A stretch of DNA of 64,000 bases from Synaphobranchus kaupii (GCA_029718625.1 CM056380.1:101128193-101192192); one strand, 5' to 3'; shown: positions 1-12,140, numbered from the stretch's first letter. The notes: a model not told the origin generated them from the letters alone. Program-made: numbers and translations.

Positions 1-860
1 CAACAAACAAAAAGAAATGTTCCTGATTGAACCGATTACTTGGAAGTTATATCCTTCTGTGAGGCTTCTGACTTTCAATAATCAGCTGAATATTACATCT
101 TTATCTGCTTAGGGATGTCCAAAGTATGTAGGCTATTAAAGGAAAAGGTTAATACTAAATGTATATGCAATACGTTTATTCCTCAGCGAATGGCATAGTG
201 TTAAATGCATCTTGGGGACTAGACAGGCAGACTCCTTTAGGAAAATAAATCCTGCCCGATATGGTCACACATTAACTTACAACCATGACCTTTCCAGCTT
301 ATGTTTGTTCATTGAGCTATGCCTAAGAATAAGTCTCCACATTACAATAACACTTCCTACCATTCATTAAGCCTCGTTTATTAACAACCATTTCAAGACA
401 GAGACATCCAAACACACTGCAATGCGACTGCAGGCTGATTATTTTAGCCTGTGCAAATAATAGTACAAAAAAGACTCCAGCTAAAATAAAAATGCATATA
501 AAAAATAAAAAAACTCAAGGTCTGAGCCCCCATATAACTGCTAAAATACAACACTAGGGTCAAGTGTAGAGAATCAGCACGAGATAAACTGATCCCTTGA
601 ACAAGCAGCTTAAACAATCCTCGTTTGCATGCATTATCCTGCTGCATGAGTATGGCTATTAGCTTTACAAAACTATCAACACATGCCACAGCATCTAAGG
701 GCCCTGAGATTATACGAGTTAGTGCGTAGTAAGCACCGCTGTCAATTTGGTCGACCTAAAAAAAAACTTTTTTGGCATATATTTTTGTACAGCAGATGTT
801 TGTCAATAATCTGCTACTCAACCTGTGTTTTCATTAGTTTTTAATGCAATGTTGTCTTAC
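1..860 (-). other. frmd4b: frmd4b intron 7 (partial)
   Basis: AT-rich intron sequence after the 23-base exon. No further FRMD4B exon is seen before the left edge and no repeat is recognised. Confidence 0.6.
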
Positions 861-883
861 CTGGTGTAATCTCCTTTAGCCTC
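861..883 (-). CDS. frmd4b: frmd4b coding microexon 7 (FERM F2 lobe)
   Basis: A 23-base exon giving EAKGDYT plus AG of a split codon. The acceptor is AAATTGCAG and the donor CAG/GTAAGA. EAKGD(Y/F)(T/S)S follows the LQ of the previous exon in both FRMD4 paralogues, so position, phase and sequence all agree. The rest of the FERM domain and the C-terminal region are not found in 1-860 and must lie to the left of the window. Confidence 0.83.
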
Positions 884-1604
884 CTGCAATTTAAACAAAA
901 AACAAATGACTGGAACACGTGTAACAATGTTTCAACCAGTTTTGATATCACATGAACGTTAATGCAAACAAAACACTTAAAAATCAAATAACTGTCGGCT
1001 ACATTGTTTGCCTGATGCAGTAAGCATATCTACCTTGCATGAGTAGCCTAGGACAGTTACCAACAAAAGCTAAACCGGAAAAATATATTTAAAATGAATG
1101 TGGTTAGCCGAACTACTAACCATTAAAAATGTGATTACTGCCCTTGGGATTTCCCGGGAAATGCATGTTAATGCGATTATTTGACATATAGCCTACATGG
1201 CTACAAGAACTGGAAAACATGACAACTGCATCTGTAGCCTAACGCTTGGGTCATTACGCAATTTGAATGAAAACAAAAACACGCAAGTCAAATTTAATTC
1301 CACATATCTCACACGCCCCACAGTCACATTTTAGTCACATTAGTTTAGCGGCTCAATTGTCTGGCTATAAGGACGAGCAAATCTTTCAACACAACATAAT
1401 TGCAAAACATACACCAAAAACGCAGCCTACGCAGGTTGCACTTGCTAACTGTGCTAGCTAGCAGTTTTGATCGAGTTCAAACTTGAGGTTGCGACTATAG
1501 CGCTTAGAATCTACACCGTTTAAAATTAGGCTATCTAATGCTCAACTACACACCAATCCAATTGAACAAGTATGGAGCACTTCTAAAAAAAAGTAGGCAC
1601 TTAC
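884..1604 (-). other. frmd4b: frmd4b intron 6
   Basis: A 721-base intron between the 57-base and 23-base exons. No coding potential or recognisable repeat; the short plus-strand ORF at 1267-1461 has no family signature. Confidence 0.7.
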
Positions 1605-1661
1605 CTGCAATGTGTATGCAGCCAATTTAAAGACGTTTTCACTTTCAACCTCGATGTCCCC
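1605..1661 (-). CDS. frmd4b: frmd4b coding exon 6 (FERM F2 lobe)
   Basis: Fifty-seven bases, exactly 19 codons: GDIEVESENVFKLAAYTLQ. The acceptor is GTTTTTAG, the donor CAG/GTAAGT, phase 0 at both ends. It matches the IEVESE-(V/I)FKLAA--LQ segment of FRMD4B. An exon this short is supported by agreement of motif, splice sites and phase rather than by length. Confidence 0.9.
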
Positions 1662-4613
1662 CTAAAAACACCAAGAAAAATGTAGACAAATATATTTTTA
1701 AACCGGGCTACACTGAGAGCACTCCTCTAATCAGCTAGAGCGTCCCCACAGTAGACTGTCCGTACCTTCAGATTCCACTGCTACAGATGCAACCATTCCC
1801 ATAGGGATTCGTGGAGACTTTAATGATTCAAACGGTTGCATAAGCTCTTGAGTATACTGCATAGCTTCCTTAGAGTAGCGAAATATCACAACAGTCAGAA
1901 GCTATAAAATACAAGGAATTGATATTTTAGTTGATGCATGTTTAACAATGTAACCGACAGCGCAGACCCCCTTATCGACATGGTACGCTCTGCGAGCAGG
2001 TTCAGCGCTCACGTTCCCACCAGCCGCCCCATGGGTGAAAACTTTTTTTTAAACTACGTAGGTCTCGTTAACTTTGGGTTTTCCACTGGAGGATTCAATT
2101 TAGGATTTAGAATTACGGATTTATATGACGTTTTCACAGAAGTGCAATTTACCTTGTGTTTTAGGCTATTTATTTCAGTAACAGACGGCAGTTGTGTGCA
2201 TTCAGTTTCTAGGTCACTCAATGGACGGTTCTACTCGGCAGCTATCAGATAGACTCCAACCTTGCCATCTGCACGGGGTCTGTGAGGGCTCATTACTGAG
2301 CCTTAAGACCCTCTTTGAGTAGAGAAGATCTAGTCCACCCGTCTTGTTTAAGGATCCGGTGTAAACAATAAGATCGGCGAACCAGCCGCAAGATTCAAAT
2401 GATGAATCACGTCTTTTAGTCTTTAATTTTACATTAATATATTTTGTTTGATGAGCTACTTAGTGCTTAATTAATTTATTATGCAACTGGTCCAGTCTTT
2501 TTTAGAAATTACTTTTGTGGTGGTAAATATAAGTAGGCTAAATTAAATTAGTTGTTTTATATCTTAATATATACATATTCATGAAACCAGATTGAGAAAA
2601 ATTATACACTGCAATAAATTACCCTATGTCGTGTTACTCAAATCTAAAGTAGAACTGTAAAATATTTCCTGTTCTAATAAATAGTCAATTTTTATATGGA
2701 CTTATATATATTTAAGATATGCCATATATATGTATATATGCCATATACATACAAAAATGTAATATATTTAGAATATATTGAAATAAAATATATTATGAAG
2801 ATATTGCAACACTCAACATTTTGTGTAAATGTACAAAATAATTATTACTGCTATTGGAATATTATTAAATGTACACTGCTGTAAAATGTACGTATATCAT
2901 GTTTTCAAAAAATCCACATATCTGATCATTTACAGCACATGTCCTTTCTATAAGGATTAATGAAAAGTTTTAACACGTTGAAGACACTGTTGATTATTGT
3001 GATTGATTAGTAATGCCTGTTTAATTGATTGATTTGACTAGAGATTAATTATTAGGAAGGGCCCGTTATCAAGGGCCTGTGGCGGTAGTGCAGGGAAGAG
3101 ACGCTGTAAAGGACTCCGCACTCAGTAAGTTACGGCTCGCGTTAATGTCATCATCACCTGCAATTATCTCTCCCCAGATGCCCCTTCTGGGTTGTTCTGG
3201 AGGTCCGCCAAGTCTCTATCTCTTCTCTCTCTCTCTCTCTCTCTCTCTGAGTGATTGTTGGAAGAGGTCCCCTCTCTGCTATCTTCAGAGTAGTTTGTCA
3301 TGACTGCTTTGCTGTTTCTGCTTGCACCTCTTAATGTCTGGTCAAGCACTCCCCCCCTTTAATTAACACAAACCTCTTCCAATACCTCTGCCACTGCTTT
3401 GCAGGTGGGATCCCACGGGCATGGCTCAAATCTGCGAGGCTCAAGCGATTTAGACAGGTTCCTCGCGTGGGGAGAAGCATTGAATCGGCACATTGTTCTG
3501 TTTTATGCTATTACAGGGCAGTGTTTCAAAAAGCCCCTGAAGTCAATAAATGATGTTTTTGAGGATCAGGTAACTATTTGATACTTTTAGAAAGAACTGA
3601 AAGCCTCCATTGTGAAATAAGGAACGGATCAAATATGGGGAGGGGAATGGGAGCTTAGGAAAGTCTAAAACTAATTAGATAGTGCTGTGTTTGACTTACA
3701 GTAAATCAGTGGCAATGAGTCTGTACTAGCACAACTGCTTCCGATGCAGAAACAGCTGAACTAACAACGGCCCTCAAGTTATTATCAAGGGTTGGAGAAC
3801 AGCCAAGCTTCAAATTCAAACTACTCCTTAGCTAACGGCTGTCTTCTGCAAATGCCCTGCGGACTAAAGAGACGCACGGACACCAACGGTGTCTTCGGCT
3901 GAGCAGGCTTGTTAAGATGTTGACATCTGGACGTCTCAAAAGCACGCACGGTGTCCAACAAAAGATTCCTTTGCAGATGTATTTAGATTTAAGTTTTCAT
4001 GTTTGTGTTTTTGTGACAATTTTTCACAACATATCATTTTAGCTTCATGACTAAATTTTTTTTAAATAAAACAATACAGTAACTAAAATAAAAACAATTG
4101 TGGCCTTAGTATATATGTGCTGTATCGCGGCCTCAGAATATTGTGGTGTGCATGAATTTGAAAAACTGCGAGGCTTCGCATGTGCAATTCTCCACTCATT
4201 TGCATAACTGTTTCCCAGCTGTACTCTGAAATTATCCTCATTTCTGAGTTTTCTTGCATTTCCCAAGCAGCTGTAAGAGCACTGATGTAAGCTCGAAGCA
4301 AGGCCTTTTAACATCAGCCAGCTAGCAGTACAATGCTGAGTGTGTGTATTCAGCATGATGTAGAGCACTTCCACAAACTAAATTAGAGATTTAATTAAAT
4401 TTATGAAAGTACATTTATGATTGTGAGACACATACTGTAAATAATCAGGAGAAAATACACTGGGAGGAAAGAACAGTTTATAATTGATTATACAATTGAT
4501 CTCTATTTAAATCACAGTATTATTTCACACAACAAATACTTTTATGCAGATTATATAAACGTACTGTGTATACATAACAACAAATACAATAGTGTTAAAT
4601 AAGATTAACTTAC
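1662..4613 (-). other. frmd4b: frmd4b intron 5
   Basis: A 2.95-kb AT-rich intron. It holds a short CT run near 3218-3248 and no recognisable gene. The plus-strand ORF at 1938-2252 (104 codons) matches nothing I know and is taken as chance. Confidence 0.7.
3218..3248 (+). repeat. (CT)n microsatellite
   Basis: A run of about 15 CT units in the frmd4b intron upstream of exon 6. Confidence 0.9.
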
Positions 4614-4698
4614 ATTGTAGACGGAGGATTTTGCATTTAGAAAAAACAGTTCCACTGTCGTGTTCTCCTTCAGGAACGTAATTTTCTCAATGTAAAAC
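4614..4698 (-). CDS. frmd4b: frmd4b coding exon 5 (FERM F1/F2 linker)
   Basis: Eighty-five bases. One base completes the split Arg, followed by FYIEKITFLKENTTVELFFL and NAKSSVYN. The acceptor is TTTATAG, the donor AAT/GTAAGT, phase 0 out. FYIE-I-FLK(D/E)-TTVELFFLNAK is the expected continuation in FRMD4 proteins, leading from the F1 into the F2 (acyl-CoA-binding-protein-like) lobe. Confidence 0.93.
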
Positions 4699-4955
4699 CT
4701 ATAAACCAAATCACACATGACAGCCAATTAAAATCAGATTGTTTAAGGCAGCAAAATTACCTTTTGTCTCAATTTGTAAAAATTAATAAACGTATCACAG
4801 TCTGCCATTGGACTATTGTATGAATGTATGCCAGAGTTGCATTATCTGTGAAGCACGCACACTTGATTAGAGAATTAATGCCCTTAACAATATGTGGGCA
4901 CAGTAATCCTCTCCGTTATTATTGCTAGGGTTATTTTTAAATTGTCCAGGTTAAA

Positions 4956-4957
<2 letters not shown>

Positions 4958-5043
<86 letters not shown>
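4958..5043 (+). repeat. (GT)n microsatellite
   Basis: About 43 uninterrupted GT units on the plus strand, running directly into the TGAG array; on the transcribed strand of frmd4b the run is AC. Confidence 0.95.
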
Positions 5044-5046
<3 letters not shown>

Positions 5047-5463
5047 TGAGTGAGTGAGTGAGTGAGTGAGTGAGTGAGTGAGTGAGTGAGTGAGTGAGTG
5101 AGTGAGTGAGTGAGTGAGTGAGTGAGTGAGTGAGTGAGTGAGTGAGTGAGTGAGTGAGTGAGTGAGTGAGTGAGTGAGTGAGTGAGTGAGTGAGTGAGTG
5201 AGTGAGTGAGTGAGTGAGTGAGTGAGTGAGTGAGTGAGTGAGTGAGTGAGTGAGTGAGTGAGTGAGTGAGTGAGTGAGTGAGTGAGTGAGTGAGTGAGTG
5301 AGTGAGTGAGTGAGTGAGTGAGTGAGTGAGTGAGTGAGTGAGTGAGTGAGTGAGTGAGTGAGTGAGTGAGTGAGTGAGTGAGTGAGTGAGTGAGTGAGTG
5401 AGTGAGTGAGTGAGTGAGTGAGTGAGTGAGTGAGTGAGTGAGTGAGTGAGTGAGTGAGTGAGT
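5042..5463 (+). repeat. (TGAG)n tetranucleotide array, about 105 units
   Basis: A perfect tetranucleotide array of about 420 bases within frmd4b intron 4; no interruption is visible in the given sequence. Minus-strand translation gives an open frame of repeated Thr-His-Ser-Leu which is an artefact of the repeat. The array sits about 250 bases 3' of exon 4 in the gene's own orientation. Its length is likely polymorphic and may be limited by read length in the assembly. Confidence 0.97.
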
Positions 5464-5712
5464 ATCTAAATGTAGTGTAAAATGTTGATGCTTTTTGATT
5501 CATTGGTGCCCTCTATTGGATGTTAACTTTAACATGCACTTGCTCTGGGGCCAGCAACAGCTATCCTAACTTCCAGCACTTCATTAACCTTTTCCTGTTA
5601 AGAAGCCATTATAAAGAGCTCATATAAATGATTTATTGATATACTTGAGGTAGTTTTATAGGCAAAGATCCAACTCATACTCAGAATGCTCAGGTGACGA
5701 GACAATGCTCAC

Positions 5713-5805
5713 CGAACGAGGAACTTAAGGGCGATCGGTCCAGTCTTCTTACAAAAGTCATGTTCCAAGACCCTGCGATCCATCTGCAACCACTTCCGCT
5801 GGCCC
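5713..5805 (-). CDS. frmd4b: frmd4b coding exon 4 (FERM F1 lobe)
   Basis: Ninety-three bases. One base (G) completes the Thr codon left open by exon 3, followed by GQRKWLQMDRRVLEHDFCKK and TGPIALKFLVR, ending with CG of a split Arg codon; the donor is CG/GTGAGC. The WLQxDRRVLEHD motif is conserved in FRMD4A and FRMD4B. The acceptor (CTTCCTCATTCAG) and the first 15 bases of the exon are part of an 83-bp tandem repeat present four times (5791-6122); the copy next to the exon is the one that reads through correctly. Confidence 0.92.
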
Positions 5806-6122
5806 CTGAATGAGGAAGGGCAATGAGCACCACACATCACAACACCATAACCACCAGAGCCCAGCCTTCTGATCACTTCCGCTGGCCCCTGAATGAGGAA
5901 GGGCAATGAGCACCACACATCACAACACCATAACCACCAGAGCCCAGCCTTCTGATCACTTCCGCTGGCCCCTGAATGAGGAAGGGCAATGAGCACCACA
6001 CATCACAACACCATAACCACCAGAGCCCAGCCTTCTGATCACTTCCGCTGGCCCCTGAATGAGGAAGGGCAATGAGCACCACACATCACAACACCATAAC
6101 CACCAGAGCCCAGCCTTCTGAT
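5791..6122 (+). repeat. 83-bp tandem repeat, 4 copies, spanning a splice acceptor
   Basis: Four near-identical 83-bp units (starts at 5791, 5874, 5957, 6040). Each unit contains, on the minus strand, a pyrimidine tract, the acceptor TTCCTCATTCAG and the first 15 bases of frmd4b exon 4 (GGGCCAGCGGAAGTG). The exon-proximal copy continues into the real exon (GTGGTTGCAG); the other three continue instead into GTGATCAGAAGG, that is, back into the intron end of the next unit. The duplication must have had its breakpoint about 15 bases inside the exon. Confidence 0.97.
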
Positions 6123-7734
6123 TTATATACCGTTGTCCTTCACTGGTATGCATTCTTATATCTTATCTTGTATCTTATATCTTATTCTTATATCATATCT
6201 GTTTATTTAATAACTGCAGTCTATCAAGTGCTTCATCATTTTCCATGATTACTCAATGTTGGATTATTACTACTACAATAACACATGCATAAAAAAAATC
6301 TGTCTGAATGGGGTCCTTTGGGTTAAATAATGGTAATTAAAAATAAATACAATTAACAAAACATTTGTTGATATTTATTTTTTATTCATGCCTTCTTAGA
6401 TTCTAATTTGCTGTGATATTTAGTGTTTGCTGCTTTAAATGAATGGGCAGTGTGCTTTCAGTCTACGAGCATACATTTAAGCGTTTCTGTGAGCAGGCAA
6501 TACTACTGGCAGTTCAATTGCCGAGCAAATTGCCTATCGCCAGGTTTACTCACACATACTGAAATGATTCACAGCTGGAAGTCTGCTTCGGATATAGACT
6601 GCAGTACGAGAGCTCACCGTCACAGAAATAATATTGAAAAAACGACCAAAGTGAAGGACTTGCATTGCATATATAATTTAAATGTTATTTCAGTATGCAT
6701 GTTCTATGGGTTTGTAACACCTCATAGAGTCTAATTTATATTACTTTGTTTCATCACCGCTCTCTTGCTTAAGCACACTCTTGTGTGTTTAAGTAATTTA
6801 TAATTTCATATGTTTATATGCACATAACAATAAAGAATATATAAAACCAACATGCTGTGCCGTTGATAAAGCATGATATGTGTGACATAAAGGATCTTAA
6901 GGCATTGAAGATCCTCTTCAAACAGACACTAGTGTCATTACTGGTATAAAAACAGTTCTGTGAACAAAGAGTCTGGCCAATCCTGCTAAACGGTCTCCAC
7001 AATTAGATTAACTAAGAATGATGGGTAGGAAAGGTCCCACATTTTAAAACAGTAAGTCATGTGTTCTGCCTACAGATGCATTTTAATCCATCAAACGCAA
7101 AGTATGCACATTTATTGTTCATAATAACTCCTCACATGCACATTTAATTATGAGGTGACTCAGGTATGGAAACAGAAGAGAGATCTGTTCTTCCTGGAGA
7201 GATGAAGCCACTGTGGTCACAGCTGGAATATTTCTGGCACAGGTGTGCATGCGTGTTATAGACAGGAACTATCTGAGACACGCTTTCATCTATGCACAAA
7301 TCTCCTTTTGGTGCAGAGAAGTAGTTCATCTCTCTTTAATGGGATATTTATATAAAAATAATACATTCAAATGCTGTGAATGCTTCAAATTCTGGGTTGT
7401 GTTTAATAGAACACAGCACATTCCAAAGAGTACATTTTGTTGTGTTGCCGCTTTTTTACAAATAGTGCAATTTGTTTCTTTAACTATGGTGTTTCTAGAG
7501 ATGAAAACATAAATGGGAATCGGTATGAATGGGAACAGATTGAGAAGAACATGTAGTTTAGCCCACCATGTATCATAACTACCACTTGGGCTGAAACCTT
7601 CACACAAAACGGAGTTGTTTGAAATTAGGACGTTTGTAATTGGGTAAAACGTAAACAGAGGAAGACATGTTTTTAACAGGGGAGCAATCATAACAATACC
7701 CGTTTCCCTCTCATGTGTGTAGGACTGTACTTAC
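5806..7734 (-). other. frmd4b: frmd4b intron 3
   Basis: A 1.9-kb intron whose 3' end (gene orientation) is the 83-bp repeat array. The remainder, about 6123-7734, is AT-rich with several short ORFs on both strands, none with a family signature. Confidence 0.75.
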
Positions 7735-7829
7735 GTGTCATCGATGAAGCTTATTCCGAAGTATTCCTTTTCCTTGAGGTTAAAATGGGAAGAAACCAAA
7801 TCTAACAGGTCCCGGGACAGGAGCTTTGG
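7735..7829 (-). CDS. frmd4b: frmd4b coding exon 3 (FERM F1 lobe)
   Basis: Ninety-five bases giving PKLLSRDLLDLVSSHFNLKE and then KEYFGISFIDDT with the last codon split (AC at the exon end). The acceptor is CTACAG and the donor is AC/GTAAGT. The sequence KEKEYFGI-F-DDT is a hallmark of the FRMD4/FERM F1 lobe. Phase 0 in, phase 2 out, matching the exons on both sides. Confidence 0.93.
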
Positions 7830-9242
7830 CTGTAGTGAAGAGAAACATAGCATAACATGGATTAGGAGGTTGGGATCTAATCTTTTAAAAAATTCTAATT
7901 AAAAAACCTATTCAGTGTACAGTATTTTTTCTAAACAACATAAGCGGTGCCATAACAAATGAACCCTTTATGTTCTGTTTAGGTACGGCAAGTTCTGCAA
8001 AATATAGACAATATGACAAAATCTAGATTCAGGACAAAAACTAATTATAAATTAAGGTTCTATAACTGACCGCTATGAGTAATATGATGCCTTTCTAAAT
8101 ATGAGGGTTAAAATTGTGAAAAAAAAACACATTTCAGGAATTAGTCTTGCTTTAGTGTCAGACAATTTGAAGTGGACAGGGTTTTTGTCCAGTAAATATT
8201 CAAAGTGGAACAGTGGAGATATAGGGACGCATTATTTATCCTATGGCTGTTATGACAGAGCTTATGATTATATCACCAACTTTAATGATAAAGCTAATCT
8301 TGACACTATATGACTTTTCCTAATTTGTTGGGATTAAACATGCAATAAGCATGCTATGTTTTCAAAAGTCCTGTACCTACTTTGTATAAAAAGGTGTTGT
8401 GTGGGGTCATTTGTGGGGTAGCTGTATAAAATGTAAAAAAATATACGACTTACATAATTACTTTTTCATTTTTTATCTCTGATTCTTGTGGGTGATTCTG
8501 GTCGCACTTTCCTATGCAGGTTTAAACTTCACAAACTTTCACTTACCTCAGGCACTAAAATGAGATGTTCCATCACAGATTTTTTAATATTTAGGGATAA
8601 AAGGGTCGTAAATTAGGAGACACACAAAAGGTGTCTGAAAGTGTACAGAAAGTGAACAGAAAGTGTAAAAGGTTTTCAATGACACACTAGTATTGTGTCA
8701 ATGTAAACCTTTGGGGTCAATCTGACCCCAAAGATAAAAGGCATCATAAAATGTCAAGATAATATAAGAGTTAAGAAACAGGACGGTCAGGGCTGCTGGG
8801 TGGCAGCACACTGTGGGGCGTGGATGAGCTTCATCGCCTCAGATCGATTTCTGACTATGCCAGTGGCAGCTGTGGCCAGTAGCTCCATAGGGTGATGCTT
8901 AATTGGTCGCCCAGAGTATAGGAGGGTTCACTCGGTTAGGGATCCGCGTTCATAGCAATCTAGTGACCCCCGCTGGTCGATTGGGCGCCCGTGGACTGCA
9001 TGCGAAAGCCGCATATGAAAGGTCCTCCTTTGACTCTGCTCTGTGCGAGCTTAACTGCAGCGTGCTCTTTTTGAAAACTAGCAGCTGGTGACACCAAGAG
9101 TTTCGGAGGAGAACCGTGGAGGTCTACGCTCAAGTCAGGCTCGCGGCATGAACGCGGCTGCGGTCGCAGGACCGTCGCGCACGGCAGCATCCGAACCATT
9201 TATCGAGATGTCAACGAGGGGAGCGAAGGTGAGAGGCCATAC
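7830..9242 (-). other. frmd4b: frmd4b intron 2
   Basis: A 1.4-kb intron. Its first half is AT-rich; 8780-9170 is a GC- and CpG-richer stretch, annotated separately as a probable dispersed repeat. Confidence 0.75.
8780..9170 (+). repeat. probable dispersed repeat (CpG-rich, unclassified)
   Basis: A stretch with base composition unlike its surroundings, with phrases such as GCGCCCGTGGACTGCATG and GAGTTTCGGAGGAGAAC that resemble moderately repeated teleost sequences. No terminal repeats, target duplication or coding region could be delimited. It could instead be a CpG-rich regulatory segment near exon 2. Confidence 0.4.
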
Positions 9243-9308
9243 CTGAACCAGCAGTTCTAGTTTCCGGTCGTCCAGGAGATGCACTTGGCAGACTCGACCC
9301 TCCGTCAT
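9243..9308 (-). CDS. frmd4b: frmd4b coding exon 2 (start of FERM F1 lobe)
   Basis: Sixty-six bases giving 22 residues, MTEGRVCQVHLLDDRKLELL then VQ, the characteristic start of the FERM ubiquitin-like F1 lobe in FRMD4 proteins. A pyrimidine-rich tract ending TTCTGCAG lies immediately upstream on the minus strand and the donor is CAG/GTATGG, so the exon is phase 0 at both ends. The exon begins with an ATG codon, so a shorter isoform could in principle start here; other FRMD4 transcripts are known to begin at this point. Confidence 0.93.
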
Positions 9309-12073
9309 CTGCAGAATAGAAAAAGCGCATCATTCTACATCATCCCGCTGCCACCAATAATTTGACCGTGACCTACAGCGGCCCCACTTAACAGTCCGGG
9401 CTTTCGGACTTTCGGACTACCCGCGGCTCCCTCCACCTCCACCTTCCATCGCTCTCGTGTCATCAATGGATCATATTTAAAGATCTGACAATTCAATTTC
9501 CAGTAGAAATAATTATCTTCGTCCAGTGCTCTTAGATTAATAAAATGGATTCCTGTTACTCCAACGCAAACCCATTTGTCCGTCATTTGGCAGAGTCGGC
9601 ACATTTTTTTACAGGTGAGAGTTTTGCTGAGCCATTTGTTTTTTTAGCTGTTTTATTTATTCAGATAAATTAATAACTCAGACTGGAGAAGGAGACACAG
9701 AAAGATCCATAGGGACTCATGGTATGTTATCCTGAATTATATTTTCCACCCTATTGTCTGCTTTTCTTGTTTTGGTCTTCCTGGAAAGACAGACAGCATA
9801 AATTACACTAACGCTGCCTACAAATTAGTGGGTAGTAGGTATGTAAATGAATTATAATGAATACATGCTAATTTGTCACAGCCAAACATTGGTATGATTC
9901 ATTTGTCTGTTGACTCCTGAGGTTCCTCCCACAAGAATGTGGGAAAGGTGTCATTTATTTTTGTGACTCAGAGTTAAAACCAGCTGGCTGCCAGTAGGTC
10001 TGGCCCGGCTTGTGTGATGGAAACTGACGGTCTCCCGGGAAACTCAACCACCACAGGGTGCGATGAAAATAACTGACTGTGTTATGAGCAATCTGATCTG
10101 ACGCTGTCCCGTTTACAACGACTCCCGTTCGAATACAAATTTATACACCTTCTGTTGCCTTTTATGTTTTTATGACCTTTTTTCCCCCTAATTTGGAATG
10201 CCCAATTTTATTCACCAGCAATTTTATTCATTTTATTCACCATGTGTTGCTGTAACCTCCATTATCAATTTGGAAGAGCACAGACAATGGTATGGTCTGC
10301 TGCAGAAAATGTGATGCCAAGCCACTGGTTCTTTTTATAACGCAGTCCACAAATTGTGCAGACATTTTGGAGGAAGAAACTTCTTGTGCTGCTTAAGCAA
10401 GCAGGTTAAGAGCGTCTGATTGGCCAACATGAGTCACTATTGAGCAACGAGCATACAATGAGAAATAAGCATATGTGCATACTATCCTTGATTCATGCAC
10501 AATTTTTTCATGAAACAACAATTATGCAAACAGCACATGAAACCAACTGCAATGTACTATAAATGTGATGTTCATTCATTTATTCACAGTCACAAATAAA
10601 AATAAGTAAGGCAGTCTTTATTCACATACAACCTTGCTACTTTGCCACAATTCATTCATTAAAATATTTTACCAAATATGTTTTATTTTGATATACCAAT
10701 GGCGTGGTATTTTCCTGATTTTCAAAATGACATTCATGCTTTTGTATAGCTAACTGATATGAATCTATGTTTTGTCAGTCAGAATGATTGCTCTAAATAA
10801 CAGTAATAATTAAACCATTGATTTATGTTGTTGCAACTGAAAGCTTGTCGAACATTTTTTTTTAAAAACAGGAGAACTATGGGGTTAGTCAATACAACAA
10901 CATAAGCCTGTGTCTAATCTATCTTAATAGAGAGAATTATTGTAGTTGTTAATTACACAAGCTCCATTGTCTAAGAGGGGATTGGTCACTATAGTAACCC
11001 TGAGAGGATTGTGAGATTGTCCTGTGTGTGATCTAGGGTACATGTATCAAAGCGGCATTGTTACTGAGAAATTACGTCAAATGATATGGCAGTGTATAAC
11101 AGCATCTAGGAAACACGGGTCACAGAAACATTATACATTCTACAATTTCCACAAAATACTGCTCTGTTCCCTTCACCAGAATCACCACAAAATGACTATA
11201 TTAGCACCTTTACCAATATATGTGACTTTATTACTGTGTTTTCTGAGCGGTTGGTTGAGAAATGTAAACATTTTTTAGGAGAACTGCAGAGTTAAAAAAA
11301 AAAAAAATACAGTGGTATATTGGCAAAATACTTTGCCTCCATATACCACTGACTTAATGATGATGTGTTCTCACATATGGTGACCTCTGACCCCACGTGT
11401 GTGCTTCTCCTCATATGATCCTCTTACGGCCTGTATCTTAGATGATTTGCCACTGAAGGGTTAATGGGGCTCACCCTCTTTGAGCCAAAGCCAGGGGTTT
11501 GCCATGGGCATTAAGGAGACTGTAAACTTGCCTACAACAAAGGCGCAAGGGGGACACTCTACACCACAGCCGGAGCATGCAGTCACGGCGCACAAAGAGC
11601 ACCGCGGCACAGGCGTGGTATGTCGCGTCTGGAACGGTGTGCGTGCCCTTTTCATCTGGTGAAAAGCACAAATTGAAACAAAGTCAAACCAAGCGAAACG
11701 GAGCACAGTGGAGGTGGCCTTTGCTCGTTTAACAAGGGAGCTTGGCAAGTTTCGACCGCAATAATATTCCTCGTGAAGAAACCCAGCTCTTTCTCTTGTA
11801 CAAGAGAGAAAACACAAGATGGGATTTATTCAGTGGGACTGGAGGCTTTTAACAGTGCAGTAGCAAGCTTGCCGTACGTGATTCGGCTAAATTTCGATAC
11901 GCCGCATATCCAGTGACACGTTGTTTGTGTTGTTTACTTACTTAATGTTATATGGAACTCATCATTGTCAGCTCAACTACCTTGTCTTCTCAATCCTCTT
12001 GCTCAACCAAATGTTTTCGACAACAAGAGGCAGGAGGCAGTCCTTGCCACACAGTGAACACAAATTAATCATA

Positions 12074-12093
12074 CCTTAGGAACCCCCCCCCCC

Positions 12094-12130
<37 letters not shown>

Positions 12131-12140
12131 ACACACACAC
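12074..12140 (+). repeat. poly-C followed by (CA)n
   Basis: About 14 C residues followed by about 25 CA units, within frmd4b intron 1. Confidence 0.93.

Larger units (their letters stand above)
4699..5712 (-). other. frmd4b: frmd4b intron 4, half simple repeat
   Basis: A roughly 1-kb intron between exons 4 and 5. About 505 bases of it are the GT and TGAG arrays annotated separately; the rest is unremarkable. Confidence 0.8.

Noticed and set aside
4937..5503. 188-codon minus-strand frame of repeated Thr-His-Ser-Leu
   Set aside because: It is wholly the translation of the TGAG and GT arrays, inside an frmd4b intron.
5791..6122. CRISPR-like array
   Set aside because: Direct head-to-tail 83-bp copies with no variable spacers, in a eukaryotic intron.
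5709..6153. Three overlapping minus-strand frames with repeated GYGVVMCGAHCPSS-type units, like a repeat protein
   Set aside because: They are the three frames of the 83-bp tandem array; the only real coding part is exon 4 at 5713-5805.
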